The position numbers and the translations under genes are program-made. A stretch of DNA of 64,000 nucleotides. Origin: an uncultured Tateyamaria sp. Lineage in GTDB: Bacteria; Pseudomonadota; Alphaproteobacteria; Rhodobacterales; Rhodobacteraceae. The notes beneath the pieces were generated by a model that worked only from the letters and a program-made list of their open reading frames with translations, made no database searches and was not told the DNA's origin. Within the stretch, counting starts at the first letter, position 1. Every line of letters starts with the position of its first letter. Shown here in pieces: positions 1 through 8,207 of this stretch. Location of the stretch: assembly GCF_947503415.1 (NCBI RefSeq), contig NZ_CANNDS010000002.1, positions 806,001-870,000 of the forward strand. Direction: 5' to 3'.

Positions 1-595
1 GTGCCGCCAAAGCCGAGAGCACTGCATCGGTGTCATCGACAACTTCCTGCTGTGTAATGCTTGCCGCGTTCCGCATGGTATCCAGCGCCGCATCGGTCTG
101 GTTTGCCACCGCGCCGGAGCCCGCCAGTGCTGCAACGGTTTCCGGATCGTTGATCAGCCGCGCAATCAGGTCTTCGGCTTCGGATTTGCCATCCATATAG
201 GTGCGCAGATGCTCAAGCTGGGTACGCGCTTCAAGCAGTTGGTTCAGCGGCGCCACGTTGCGGGCCACTGCGGCAGGTGAAAAATCGTCCATCTTGTCGA
301 ATGTCAGATCGACAGCGATGTTGCCCTCTCCAGTCAGAGTGTTAGGCACTGAAAAAGCCGCGCGCGGTTTGATCGACTTCATCCGGTCGTCAAAATTGTC
401 CACGTCGATTTCCAGAAACTTTCGATCTGCCACAGCGGGCAAAGGGTCTTCGGACTTGCCCGACAGATCTGCCATCACGCCCATCACGAACGGCAGCTGG
501 ATCGTCTTTTCTGCGCCGTAAAGCTCCACATCATATTCGATCTGGACGCGGGGCGCGCGATTGCGGGCGATGAATTTCTGGCTGCTTTTGGACAT
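1..595 (-). CDS. Second TssB-like T6SS sheath protein, C-terminally extended (partial)
   Basis: Read from ATG at 595 to the window edge: 198 codons without a stop, so the gene continues beyond base 1. Residues 1-165 match the complete TssB at 9705-10211 almost line by line (start MSKSSQKFIARNRAPRVQ against MASSQKFIARNRAPRVQ). TssB forms the contractile T6SS sheath with TssC. The DNA is about 95% identical over 361-586 (about 11 mismatches) and diverges toward the C-terminus, which suggests recent duplication or gene conversion. Canonical TssB ends near residue 168. Here the chain runs on past residue 198 with sequence unlike the other copy (TQQEVVDDTDAVLSALAA). It could be an extended sheath variant or a fusion; the missing part decides. 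It is the last T6SS gene visible, downstream of tssH. Confidence 0.85.
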   Translation of the reverse strand, partial: MSKSSQKFIARNRAPRVQIEYDVELYGAEKTIQLPFVMGVMADLSGKSEDPLPAVADRKFLEIDVDNFDDRMKSIKPRAAFSVPNTLTGEGNIAVDLTFDKMDDFSPAAVARNVAPLNQLLEARTQLEHLRTYMDGKSEAEDLIARLINDPETVAALAGSGAVANQTDAALDTMRNAASITQQEVVDDTDAVLSALAA

Positions 596-698
596 CGGAC
601 AGGCTTCCTTACAGACGTTCAGTCAGTAAGTGCCGGCCGCACGGCTCAAGGTTCAGCACCCGAACAGAAAAACCGCAATTCCGGGCGCAACTCCAAAC

Positions 699-3350
699 CT
701 AGTCGAATGCGTAGGAGAATTGGCCATCCGCAACATCAATGGCCATTTTGGAGACGTGTCCGCCGTCAAGTTGGCGGGTCAGCACCTCGCTCGACAGAGC
801 GGGAAGCATCGTGTTGGTAACGATGGCGTCGATCATCCGACCACCGCTTTCAACTTCGCGACAACGCGAGACAATCGTATCGACGACCGCATCCGAATAG
901 CAAAACGGCACGTCGTAGGCCGCCTGAACACGGGCGCCGATCCGGTCCAATTGCAACCGCGTGATCTGGCCGATCATGTCCGGGTTTAGCGGATAGTAGG
1001 GAATGGTGACGATCCTGCCCAGAAGGGCGGGTGGAAACACCTCGAGCAACGGCGCGCGCAACGCCTTGGCTATGCCCTCAGGCTCAGGCATCAGATCAGG
1101 ATCGGCACACAGGTCCATGATAACGTCTGATCCGACATTCGATGTCATCAGGATCAGGGTATTGCGAAAGTCGATCCTGCGACCTTCACCGTCCTCCATC
1201 ACCCCCTTGTCAAACACCTGAAAAAAGATCTCGTGAACATCTGGGTGCGCCTTTTCAACCTCATCCAGCAAGACAACGGAATAGGGTTTTCGGCGCACGG
1301 CCTCGGTCAGTACGCCTCCTTCGCCGTACCCGACATAGCCGGGCGGCGCGCCTTTCAGGCTGCTGACCGTGTGCGCCTCCTGATATTCGCTCATGTTGAT
1401 CGTGATGACGTTCTGTTCGCCACCGTATAGCGTCTCGGCAATCGCCAGCGCCGTTTCGGTCTTGCCGACCCCGGATGTCCCGGCCAGCATGAAGACCCCG
1501 ATGGGTTTCGACGGGTTGTCCAGCCCAGCGCGCGAGGATTTCACACGTTTGGCGATCATCTCCATGGCATGGTCCTGACCGATAACCCGTTGCGAAAGGT
1601 GCTCTGCGAGGTTCAGGACGGTGCGCATCTCGTCCCGCACCATTCTGCCCACCGGGATGCCGGTCCAATCGGCGACGACTGACCCGATGGCGGCGGCATC
1701 CACGATGGGCAACATCATCGGCGTCTCACCCTGCAGTGCTTCAAGCGCGGCTTGCGTAGAGCGCAAGGTTTTCAATGCGGCTTCGGCACTGTCAGACGTT
1801 TCTGCAGATTGCACCTGAGCGCGAAGATCCATGATCTGAATGACCAGTGCCTTTTCCGCCTCCCATTGCTCTGTCAGGGTGACCAGCCGAGCGGTTTCCA
1901 CCTCTAGCCCCTCTTGGGCGGTGCTGCGCCGCGTGCCAATCTGCGCCCCTGCGGCTTCGTCCCGGTTGATGATCTCCAACTCGGTTTGCAAGCCCGCGAT
2001 CCGTCGTCGGCAATCATCCACGGGTGCCGGTGTCGCGTGCAGACTGATGCCCACACGTGCACAGGCCGTGTCGAGCACACTGACCGACTTGTCCGGCAAT
2101 TGCCGTGCTGGAATGTAACGCGCCGAAAGACGCACGCTGGCCTCTAGCGCCTCGTCGAGGATTTGCACATTATGGTGTCGCTCAAGCGTTTCGGACACAC
2201 CGCGCATCATCAAAAGAGCGGTTGTTTCGTCGGGCTCTGCCACTTGGACCACTTGGAACCTGCGTGTCAAAGCCGGGTCTTTTTCGATGTGCTTTTTGTA
2301 CTCAGCCCAAGTCGTGGCGCCGATAGTGCGCAGCGTCCCACGCGCAAGCGCGGGCTTGAGCAGGTTGGCAGCGTCGCCGGTACCTGCAGCCCCACCCGCG
2401 CCTACCAGTGTATGGGTTTCATCCACAAACAAGATGATCGGGACCGCGCTGGCCTGCACCTCGTCAATGACACCGCGCAGACGGTTTTCGAACTCACCCT
2501 TCATCGACGCACCTGCCTGCAACAGTCCGATATCCAATGACAACAGTCGCGCCGCGGACAGCGATGGCGGCACGTCACCGCGCACGATGCGCAGTGCCAG
2601 CCCCTCGACCACTGCCGTTTTTCCGACCCCCGCTTCACCCGTCAGGATCGGGTTGTTCTGGCGGCGGCGGATCAGCACATCGATAATTTCGCGAATTTCA
2701 GGGTCCCGGCCAACGATGGGATCAATCTGCCCCTCGCGCGCGCGTTCCGTCAGATCGGTGCAAAATTGCGCCAAAGCCGACCCATCCTGGCCTGACGCGG
2801 CCATTGCAGACGACGCCTCCCCCGGTTCTGAACCTAAGCGCGATCCGTCCTGCGCAGGTAATTCGGCTTCTGGTGAACCCTCCACCGCCGCATCAAAGTC
2901 ATGCGAAAGGGCCTGTGCGTCCAAACCTTCCAATTCGGTGGAGATCAGACGCAAGACGTTCTTCAAGCCCGGTGTAGACAAGATCGCCAGCAACAGATGT
3001 CCTGTGCGCACCCGCGATACCCCGTAGGCAAGGGATGCTTGGACCCACGCGCGCTCTACGGCCTCCTCCAAGTGTGGCGACAAGTCTGAGATGGCCGTCG
3101 CGCCGCGCGGCAAAGCATCCAATGCACGCTGCAGTTCCGTCGCAATCCGGCTCTCATCCAGATCAAAATAGTGGATGATCCGGTGCAGGTCGCTGTCATG
3201 ACCGTTCAGAATTTGGTGGATGAAATGGGCCAATTCCACATACGGGTTCCCGCGCATCTTGCAAAAAACGGTTGCGCTCTCGATGGCCTGGAACGCGCTC
3301 GTGTTGAGCTTTCCAAACAAGGCGACACGGCTGATCTCGGACATTTGCAT
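699..3350 (-). CDS. tssH: T6SS AAA+ ATPase TssH (ClpV)
   Basis: 883-residue ClpB/ClpV-class unfoldase that disassembles contracted TssBC sheaths in the cytosol so subunits can be reused. Visible: a Clp-N type domain (about 1-150), first AAA+ domain with Walker A GEAGVGKT (238-245) and Walker B ILFVDE (306-311), a helical middle domain (about 440-540), and a second AAA+ domain with GTSGVGKT (624-631) and VVLLDE (692-697). Length is typical for ClpV. It starts 18 bases after the tssG stop; AGAAG lies six bases before the chosen ATG, and a second ATG two codons on is possible. The T6SS context separates it from housekeeping ClpB. Confidence 0.95.
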   Translation of the reverse strand: MQMSEISRVALFGKLNTSAFQAIESATVFCKMRGNPYVELAHFIHQILNGHDSDLHRIIHYFDLDESRIATELQRALDALPRGATAISDLSPHLEEAVERAWVQASLAYGVSRVRTGHLLLAILSTPGLKNVLRLISTELEGLDAQALSHDFDAAVEGSPEAELPAQDGSRLGSEPGEASSAMAASGQDGSALAQFCTDLTERAREGQIDPIVGRDPEIREIIDVLIRRRQNNPILTGEAGVGKTAVVEGLALRIVRGDVPPSLSAARLLSLDIGLLQAGASMKGEFENRLRGVIDEVQASAVPIILFVDETHTLVGAGGAAGTGDAANLLKPALARGTLRTIGATTWAEYKKHIEKDPALTRRFQVVQVAEPDETTALLMMRGVSETLERHHNVQILDEALEASVRLSARYIPARQLPDKSVSVLDTACARVGISLHATPAPVDDCRRRIAGLQTELEIINRDEAAGAQIGTRRSTAQEGLEVETARLVTLTEQWEAEKALVIQIMDLRAQVQSAETSDSAEAALKTLRSTQAALEALQGETPMMLPIVDAAAIGSVVADWTGIPVGRMVRDEMRTVLNLAEHLSQRVIGQDHAMEMIAKRVKSSRAGLDNPSKPIGVFMLAGTSGVGKTETALAIAETLYGGEQNVITINMSEYQEAHTVSSLKGAPPGYVGYGEGGVLTEAVRRKPYSVVLLDEVEKAHPDVHEIFFQVFDKGVMEDGEGRRIDFRNTLILMTSNVGSDVIMDLCADPDLMPEPEGIAKALRAPLLEVFPPALLGRIVTIPYYPLNPDMIGQITRLQLDRIGARVQAAYDVPFCYSDAVVDTIVSRCREVESGGRMIDAIVTNTMLPALSSEVLTRQLDGGHVSKMAIDVADGQFSYAFD

Positions 3351-3368
3351 TGCTTTCTTCTGGGGCCG

Positions 3369-4385
3369 TCAAAGAGGGTGTTGGCAAGGTTGAGAGAGGG
3401 TCAATTCATCCGCGTCACGGGCCTGACGTTGCCCGATCCAGCTGGTCCGCCCCAGTGTGGCCGCCTGCCCAAGGACTGCAGGTGGCACCTCTTCGGCGCG
3501 CAGGATCAGGTTGGCAGTCCATTCCAGCGTATCACCAACATAGGTTCGGACAATTGCGGCCAGTCGCTTGAAGCCGGGGGTTCCGGGGAACAGCCGCTGG
3601 TATTCTGCCAGCGACATGGGACCGATGCGCAGAAGGAAGCTGGCGGACCGGGACCACGTCTTTTCGCCCAAGCTGGCGCCACCGCCAAGGGCAGCGCTGC
3701 CAAGCTGTCCACGGTCGCATGGTTCCAGATGCAACCAGCTGCCTACAAAACTTTCGACCTCGACCGGTGTGTCAAATAACTGTGTGATGATGGCTGTCAG
3801 GCCCGCCTCACTGCGGGGGCTGGCCGCCAACAGTCCTGCGAAGTGCTTTTTTGCAACGTCGGGCATCGCGTCGCGCCCGTCCAGCGCGTCTCCTGCGAAC
3901 CCGGCCAGCGCACCGACCTTTCGGCCAAAACCATCATCGCCCGGTCGATCAAAAGAGGCCGTTGGCTGGCCGCTGGCCCAGGCCCGATAAAGCAGCGACA
4001 GCATCCGGTGATGAAACATATCTGCAAACGCCACCATGGTGGGATCATCCATGTTGCGTTGCCGGTCGCGGGCAAACTCGGTCATGTGCAGCGGTAGCGG
4101 ACCATTGGGTCCAAAAAGGCCAAAGGCAAGTTGCGTCAGCGTTGGCACGCCGTTCTCACCTTTGGCAAAAGATTTGATGGTCGAAGGCGCGAACGCCAGG
4201 TCTGCCGCCTGCGCCAAACGAACGGGGTCTTCAGACGGCCGGCGCGATGTGCCGAGGCGCGGGCTGTCCTGATGCACTGCTTCGATCAAGCGCAACGCTC
4301 GAAAAAAGTTGAATGTCTCGGGGTTCTCGTTCAGCGCGGCAAGGCGCGTCAGATCAGGACCCGCCGTCCGCTCTTGGCTGGCCAT
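3369..4385 (-). CDS. tssG: T6SS baseplate protein TssG (ImpH/VasB)
   Basis: 338 residues from the ATG at 4385 (MASQERTAGPDL). TssG is a baseplate wedge subunit that works with TssF and TssE beneath the sheath. The N-terminal pattern FNFFRALRLIEA, followed by the block containing PRLGTSRRPSEDPVRL, is characteristic of this family. It overlaps the end of tssF by 37 bases, indicating translational coupling. A longer reading from 4421 would add 12 residues lying wholly inside tssF and is less likely. The C-terminus runs to within 19 bases of tssH. Confidence 0.93.
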   Translation of the reverse strand: MASQERTAGPDLTRLAALNENPETFNFFRALRLIEAVHQDSPRLGTSRRPSEDPVRLAQAADLAFAPSTIKSFAKGENGVPTLTQLAFGLFGPNGPLPLHMTEFARDRQRNMDDPTMVAFADMFHHRMLSLLYRAWASGQPTASFDRPGDDGFGRKVGALAGFAGDALDGRDAMPDVAKKHFAGLLAASPRSEAGLTAIITQLFDTPVEVESFVGSWLHLEPCDRGQLGSAALGGGASLGEKTWSRSASFLLRIGPMSLAEYQRLFPGTPGFKRLAAIVRTYVGDTLEWTANLILRAEEVPPAVLGQAATLGRTSWIGQRQARDADELTLSQPCQHPL

Positions 4386-6223
4386 CTGGCGATATCCCCG
4401 CGCTGTGATGAATGAATACATGTTTCCGTAAAGCTGTTCAGGCTGACGTATTTGGCGAAAAAGGTTTCGAGCACCGCGCCCAACAGGTAACAGCCGGTCC
4501 CCTCGAAAAAGCTTTCGTCAAAACCGACCCTGATCTCCAATCCCCTCACCGCGCTGGTGAGCACACCGTCTGCAAGCCGCCGTACAATCGGACGGGACGA
4601 GACGGTCGACAGACCTTCGATCTGTTTGGCCAGAGCAGGTTCGCCCAAAGCTGCGTATAGCCCGACAATCTCTCGCAGGGCCGCCGCCCCGGTGCCGCGA
4701 TCGGCATCAACGAGGGACAGATAATTCAAGCTAAGGTGCGAAATAAGCTGCCAAGCCTGTTTGCCCTCTGCAAGGCTCGACCGGGGCCGCGTGGGCGGTA
4801 TGATCGCGCGCACCCGTTTGACCGGGCCACCCTCCGGAAGCGTGAAATCCGTCTCCCCCACCCCCACAGGCGTCAGCAAAGGAAGATCTCGGTTGGTGCA
4901 AAGCGCCGTGATCGCCAACTGTTTGACCGCGCGCGGATATGGCGCTTGGGTCCGGTCCGTGAGGGTCAGGTACAACTCGGACCCCAGATAAGACGTCCGT
5001 GATCCCGTCAGTTTCTGACGCTCAGACCGTTGACGCAGGCGGCGGCGCTGACTGAAGTACGCGGTGTGTGCATCACCGGATGGCGTGAAATCCTCGGCAC
5101 TGTAGAACGGGCGAAACTGCACATCCTGCTCCCGATCACCTCCGATGCCCGTCACCGTTTCAAGCTGATATACCTCGAAATCCATGGGGGCCGTCCTGTC
5201 CACGGTGACGAGGTGTTCAACCTGCGTATCCGCGACATGCACCCGGTCACAACGCTTGCGAAAAAGGTTGATTGCGGGCACCGCGTGCAGGTCGAAATTG
5301 GCCGGGGTTGTGGACGCAAGTTCGGGTTGGCCTTCGCGCAACAAGATATACAAATCCAGATCGGAGCTGGTTGTTCTCTCTATGGCCGGACGCAGCCCGC
5401 CGAACTCGGTGAAAAAGAACCGCTGCGGCATGGCAAAATATTCTTGCAGCAACCGGTAGCCGTCAAAGGAGGCACCGGGCGTTGGAAGCAGCGCTTCTTC
5501 GGGGTCAAATCCGCACGCAGAGATGTCTACGCCCAGGTATTCATTCCAATCCGCACGGCGGTCCGTTGACCGACCTGCCAGACCGATCCCCTGTCCCATG
5601 ATCGCCTCATATAGCCGCCAAGGCTCTGCCCCTGCACCGGTGAGGAAGACACGCAGACATTCCAAGGGCAATTCGGCCAAGGGTGCACCATCAGTGCGGC
5701 GCAAACGAAGACGCAGTGCCGCTTTTGCGGGGGAATGACGCCCCACGCCTGCCGCAACCAGATCGCCGCGCGCATCAAGGTACTCGACCTCGCTAATTTC
5801 CAGCGGCCACAGCGTGACGTCCTGAGAGGTGGTGTAGATGACACCGCTTTGGGCTGTGTCGCGCACCCGTCCGCGCAACTCTGTGCCGCGCGGAACCGTG
5901 ACGCCTGCCGCCAGATTGCCTTGTCCCGGATCAGGTTCCAGTCGGGCGATCATCATCGATGGGATGGGTGCCAGATAGTGGGGATACACTGTTTCGAGCA
6001 GGCTTTGTGTCAGGTTGGCGTTTTGCTTTTCCAGCTCCAATTGGACCCGTGCCGCCATGAAGGCGAACCCCTCCATCAGCCGCTCGACATACGGGTCCAT
6101 TACCTCCAGCTGGCCCATCCCAAGCCGTCCGGCAATCTTCGGGTAGGCGGACGCGAATTCGTCCCCCATCTCCCGAACAAAGCTCAGTTCCTGCTCGTAG
6201 TGTTTCAAGAGCCCCTTATCCAT
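4349..6223 (-). CDS. tssF: T6SS baseplate protein TssF (ImpG/VasA)
   Basis: 624 residues, the usual length for TssF, the large baseplate wedge protein. Family hallmarks are visible at the N-terminus: LLKHYEQELSFVREMGDEFA, then KIAGRLG and the run DPYVERLMEGFAFMAARVQ, followed by LLETVYPHYLAPIPSM. It lies four bases after tssE and its 3' end overlaps tssG. The tssE-tssF-tssG order is the standard baseplate block, so the three products are presumably made in matched amounts. Confidence 0.95.
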   Translation of the reverse strand: MDKGLLKHYEQELSFVREMGDEFASAYPKIAGRLGMGQLEVMDPYVERLMEGFAFMAARVQLELEKQNANLTQSLLETVYPHYLAPIPSMMIARLEPDPGQGNLAAGVTVPRGTELRGRVRDTAQSGVIYTTSQDVTLWPLEISEVEYLDARGDLVAAGVGRHSPAKAALRLRLRRTDGAPLAELPLECLRVFLTGAGAEPWRLYEAIMGQGIGLAGRSTDRRADWNEYLGVDISACGFDPEEALLPTPGASFDGYRLLQEYFAMPQRFFFTEFGGLRPAIERTTSSDLDLYILLREGQPELASTTPANFDLHAVPAINLFRKRCDRVHVADTQVEHLVTVDRTAPMDFEVYQLETVTGIGGDREQDVQFRPFYSAEDFTPSGDAHTAYFSQRRRLRQRSERQKLTGSRTSYLGSELYLTLTDRTQAPYPRAVKQLAITALCTNRDLPLLTPVGVGETDFTLPEGGPVKRVRAIIPPTRPRSSLAEGKQAWQLISHLSLNYLSLVDADRGTGAAALREIVGLYAALGEPALAKQIEGLSTVSSRPIVRRLADGVLTSAVRGLEIRVGFDESFFEGTGCYLLGAVLETFFAKYVSLNSFTETCIHSSQRGDIARWPAKSGRRVLI

Positions 6224-6227
6224 GGCG

Positions 6228-6725
6228 CTATCCCTGACTGCGGACGGATACTTCGCCCGTCGTCACATCAAGCTGCGTCCGCAGGTAAAGATCGAGCGGC
6301 ACAGGTTCCGCCCACAACTCGGCCCGGATATCGAATGAAATCAATCCGGCGCGCACGTCCTTTCGTTCGTGGATCGCCACCTCAAGCGTATTGGGCAGAA
6401 GACGCGGTTCGAACCGTTCAATTGCCACGCGGATTGCCTGCTGGATCTCGGTCGCGCGAGAATTGGTAACTGTGATGCCAGACACGTCGACAATGCCAAA
6501 GTTCAAGACCGAGCACACGGTTTCCGGAAAGGGTTCAAGGTCAGCGCTGGCCTGGAGGTTTGTGGTATTGAGCAACCAGTGCAGATCGCGCTGAATGATG
6601 TCGCGCAACCGGTTGATGTCTATGACCCACGCTGCGTTGGTCTCGGTCCGTTGGTCCGGCGCTTCGTCGACCAGACGGTCAAGCAGAGCCGGTTGCAAAC
6701 GCTCAAGTCTGGCGCGATCAGCCAT
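6228..6725 (-). CDS. tssE: T6SS baseplate protein TssE (gp25-like)
   Basis: 165 residues, homologous to the phage T4 gp25 lysozyme-like baseplate family; it connects the baseplate to the first sheath ring. Visible family features are SVLNFGIVDVSG in the middle, the segment IQQAIRVAIERFEPRLLPN, and a C-terminal strand-rich part ending PLDLYLRTQLDVTTGEV. The ATG at 6725 overlaps the last eight bases of the preceding tagJ gene. No catalytic role is expected for T6SS gp25 homologues. Confidence 0.92.
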   Translation of the reverse strand: MADRARLERLQPALLDRLVDEAPDQRTETNAAWVIDINRLRDIIQRDLHWLLNTTNLQASADLEPFPETVCSVLNFGIVDVSGITVTNSRATEIQQAIRVAIERFEPRLLPNTLEVAIHERKDVRAGLISFDIRAELWAEPVPLDLYLRTQLDVTTGEVSVRSQG

Positions 6726-7551
6726 GGCTGGCCTCTTTCAGGGATGGGGGCGCCGAGGCTTCAGCAACGTGGAAGGTGACATCGCGCAGGTTCATCAGGG
6801 CGATGTCATCCTCATCTGTGCAAAACATCCTTTGACCCAAACCCAAAGGCGTGCCGCCGTCCCGTTCAGTCCAGTCGGTCGCGCGGGCCAGCTTTTGTGC
6901 AGGCGTTCCTGTTTCATGCGTGCCGGGGTAGCGTGTCGGCACCAGCCCAATAGCCTCTGTGCCGTCCAGCAGCGTCAGCGTGACAGGTGTCCAGACAAGA
7001 TCGCGCAGATCACTGGGGGGATGAACCGTCAGTTGGCGTATCGCCGCAAATGGCAGCCACAGGTATTTCCCGTCCACGATAAGTTCCAGCACCGGACCAA
7101 AGCGCGGATCAGCGTCAGCGATCCAGTCGAAATCGGTACCATCCGCGCGTCCGGCGACGGCTGGGGCGGCCCGCAGGGCCATGGCGCGCAACAGTTCAGC
7201 GCCCTCTGCATCACCGTCGATTTCCTTCTTCAGGGCGTCCCACAATACCGAAAGCCACGACGGCGCATCTTCGTCAAAGGGTGGTGGCGTCTGCCCACGC
7301 AAAACCTTTTCGCGATAGACCTCGCAGACAATCGCCTCGCGGTACATCTGAGCCATGGGAAGAGCGGCTGGATCGAGGCTCGCCGACGTCTTGAGTTGTT
7401 GAACAGCCCGGGACCAGTCCCCTTCGATACACAAAAGCTGAAAAAGGAACACCCGGAGGCGCGCATCGGATGGATTGGCCCGCACCTCGGCTTGCAGCGC
7501 AAGAAGCGCTTCAGGCAGGTCGCCGGTTTTTATCAGGGTTTCGGCAGACAT
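6718..7551 (-). CDS. tagJ: T6SS accessory protein TagJ (ImpE/SciE family)
   Basis: 277 residues of the ImpE/SciE family. The N-terminal half (about 5-130) is TPR-like (LIKTGDLPEALLALQAEVRA, then a second helical pair around WSRAVQQLKTSASLDP). The C-terminal half carries the family pattern FDWIADADPRFGPVLELIVDGKY and IRQLTVHPPSDLRDLVW. TagJ homologues bind the TssB N-terminus and are thought to assist ClpV-dependent sheath recycling in some T6SS subtypes. It sits between hcp and tssE and is separated from hcp by a strong hairpin (7580-7615). Confidence 0.88.
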   Translation of the reverse strand: MSAETLIKTGDLPEALLALQAEVRANPSDARLRVFLFQLLCIEGDWSRAVQQLKTSASLDPAALPMAQMYREAIVCEVYREKVLRGQTPPPFDEDAPSWLSVLWDALKKEIDGDAEGAELLRAMALRAAPAVAGRADGTDFDWIADADPRFGPVLELIVDGKYLWLPFAAIRQLTVHPPSDLRDLVWTPVTLTLLDGTEAIGLVPTRYPGTHETGTPAQKLARATDWTERDGGTPLGLGQRMFCTDEDDIALMNLRDVTFHVAEASAPPSLKEASHG

Positions 7552-7579
7552 GGTTCAAGCCTCAATAAATGGGAATAAC

Positions 7580-7615
7580 GGTTCCGGGCGTCGGGGGGAT
7601 AGAGCGCCCGGAACC
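7580..7615 (-). terminator. Perfect 11-bp hairpin downstream of hcp
   Basis: GGTTCCGGGCG at 7580-7590 pairs perfectly with CGCCCGGAACC at 7605-7615 around a 14-base loop. It starts 12 bases beyond the hcp stop on the minus strand. No long T-tract follows, so it may be a partial terminator or a 3' stabiliser of the abundant hcp message rather than a full stop for the operon. Confidence 0.7.
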
Positions 7616-7626
7616 TGGGCTTCGGC

Positions 7627-8163
7627 CTATGCTTTTTGGACCGCGTATTTCTCTTTGTTGAGAACCTTGCTCCACTCGGCCTCGCCCTGACCACTGGACG
7701 GCTTGATCATCTTGCCGTCCTTGCCTTGGCGGCGGTATTCGATCTGCTTTGCGCCGTAGGCCAGCGTGATGCTTTCAGTCAGCTCGTCGCCAGACCCGGA
7801 CCAGCTCATTGACTTCACGATGACGGTCTTGAAACGCACGATGAAGAAGTGCTTGCCGCCTGCGTTGCTGCCTGCCCCCTGACGGCGGCACTCCATAATG
7901 GCCTCATCAAGGTGATCACCCGTCGCACAGGCGCGGTAAAGGCCAGCAGATGCCGTGTCGGTCAGCTTGTCGAAGGTGAAGTCCTGAAAGTCGGTCTTGC
8001 CGACACCACCGCCGCCTGACTGCGAGTCGATAACCGAGCTGTTTTCGGCGCCAAAGCTGAATTGCGTGATCTGAAATGCGCCTTCCTTGGCCATTTCTTC
8101 GTCAAGCGTTTCCCCTCGGATGATGTTGTTCTTGGGAAAGCGGAGATATGAGTCAAACGCCAT
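7627..8163 (-). CDS. hcp: T6SS tube protein Hcp (TssD)
   Basis: 178 residues of the Hcp family, which forms hexameric rings that stack into the secreted inner tube and can carry small effectors. Visible features are the N-terminal AFDSYLRFPKNNIIRGETLD, the QITQFSFGAEN strand and a C-terminal block ITLAYGAKQIEYR typical of Hcp. A glycine-rich SGGGGVGKTDFQ loop follows the first strands. It lies 44 bases after tssC, separate enough for its own ribosome site, and is followed by a hairpin, both consistent with high independent expression. Confidence 0.95.
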   Translation of the reverse strand: MAFDSYLRFPKNNIIRGETLDEEMAKEGAFQITQFSFGAENSSVIDSQSGGGGVGKTDFQDFTFDKLTDTASAGLYRACATGDHLDEAIMECRRQGAGSNAGGKHFFIVRFKTVIVKSMSWSGSGDELTESITLAYGAKQIEYRRQGKDGKMIKPSSGQGEAEWSKVLNKEKYAVQKA

Positions 8164-8207
8164 TGTAAGGTCCTTTCTTCGTTAATTAAGTTTCTGATTG
8201 TGTGAGG

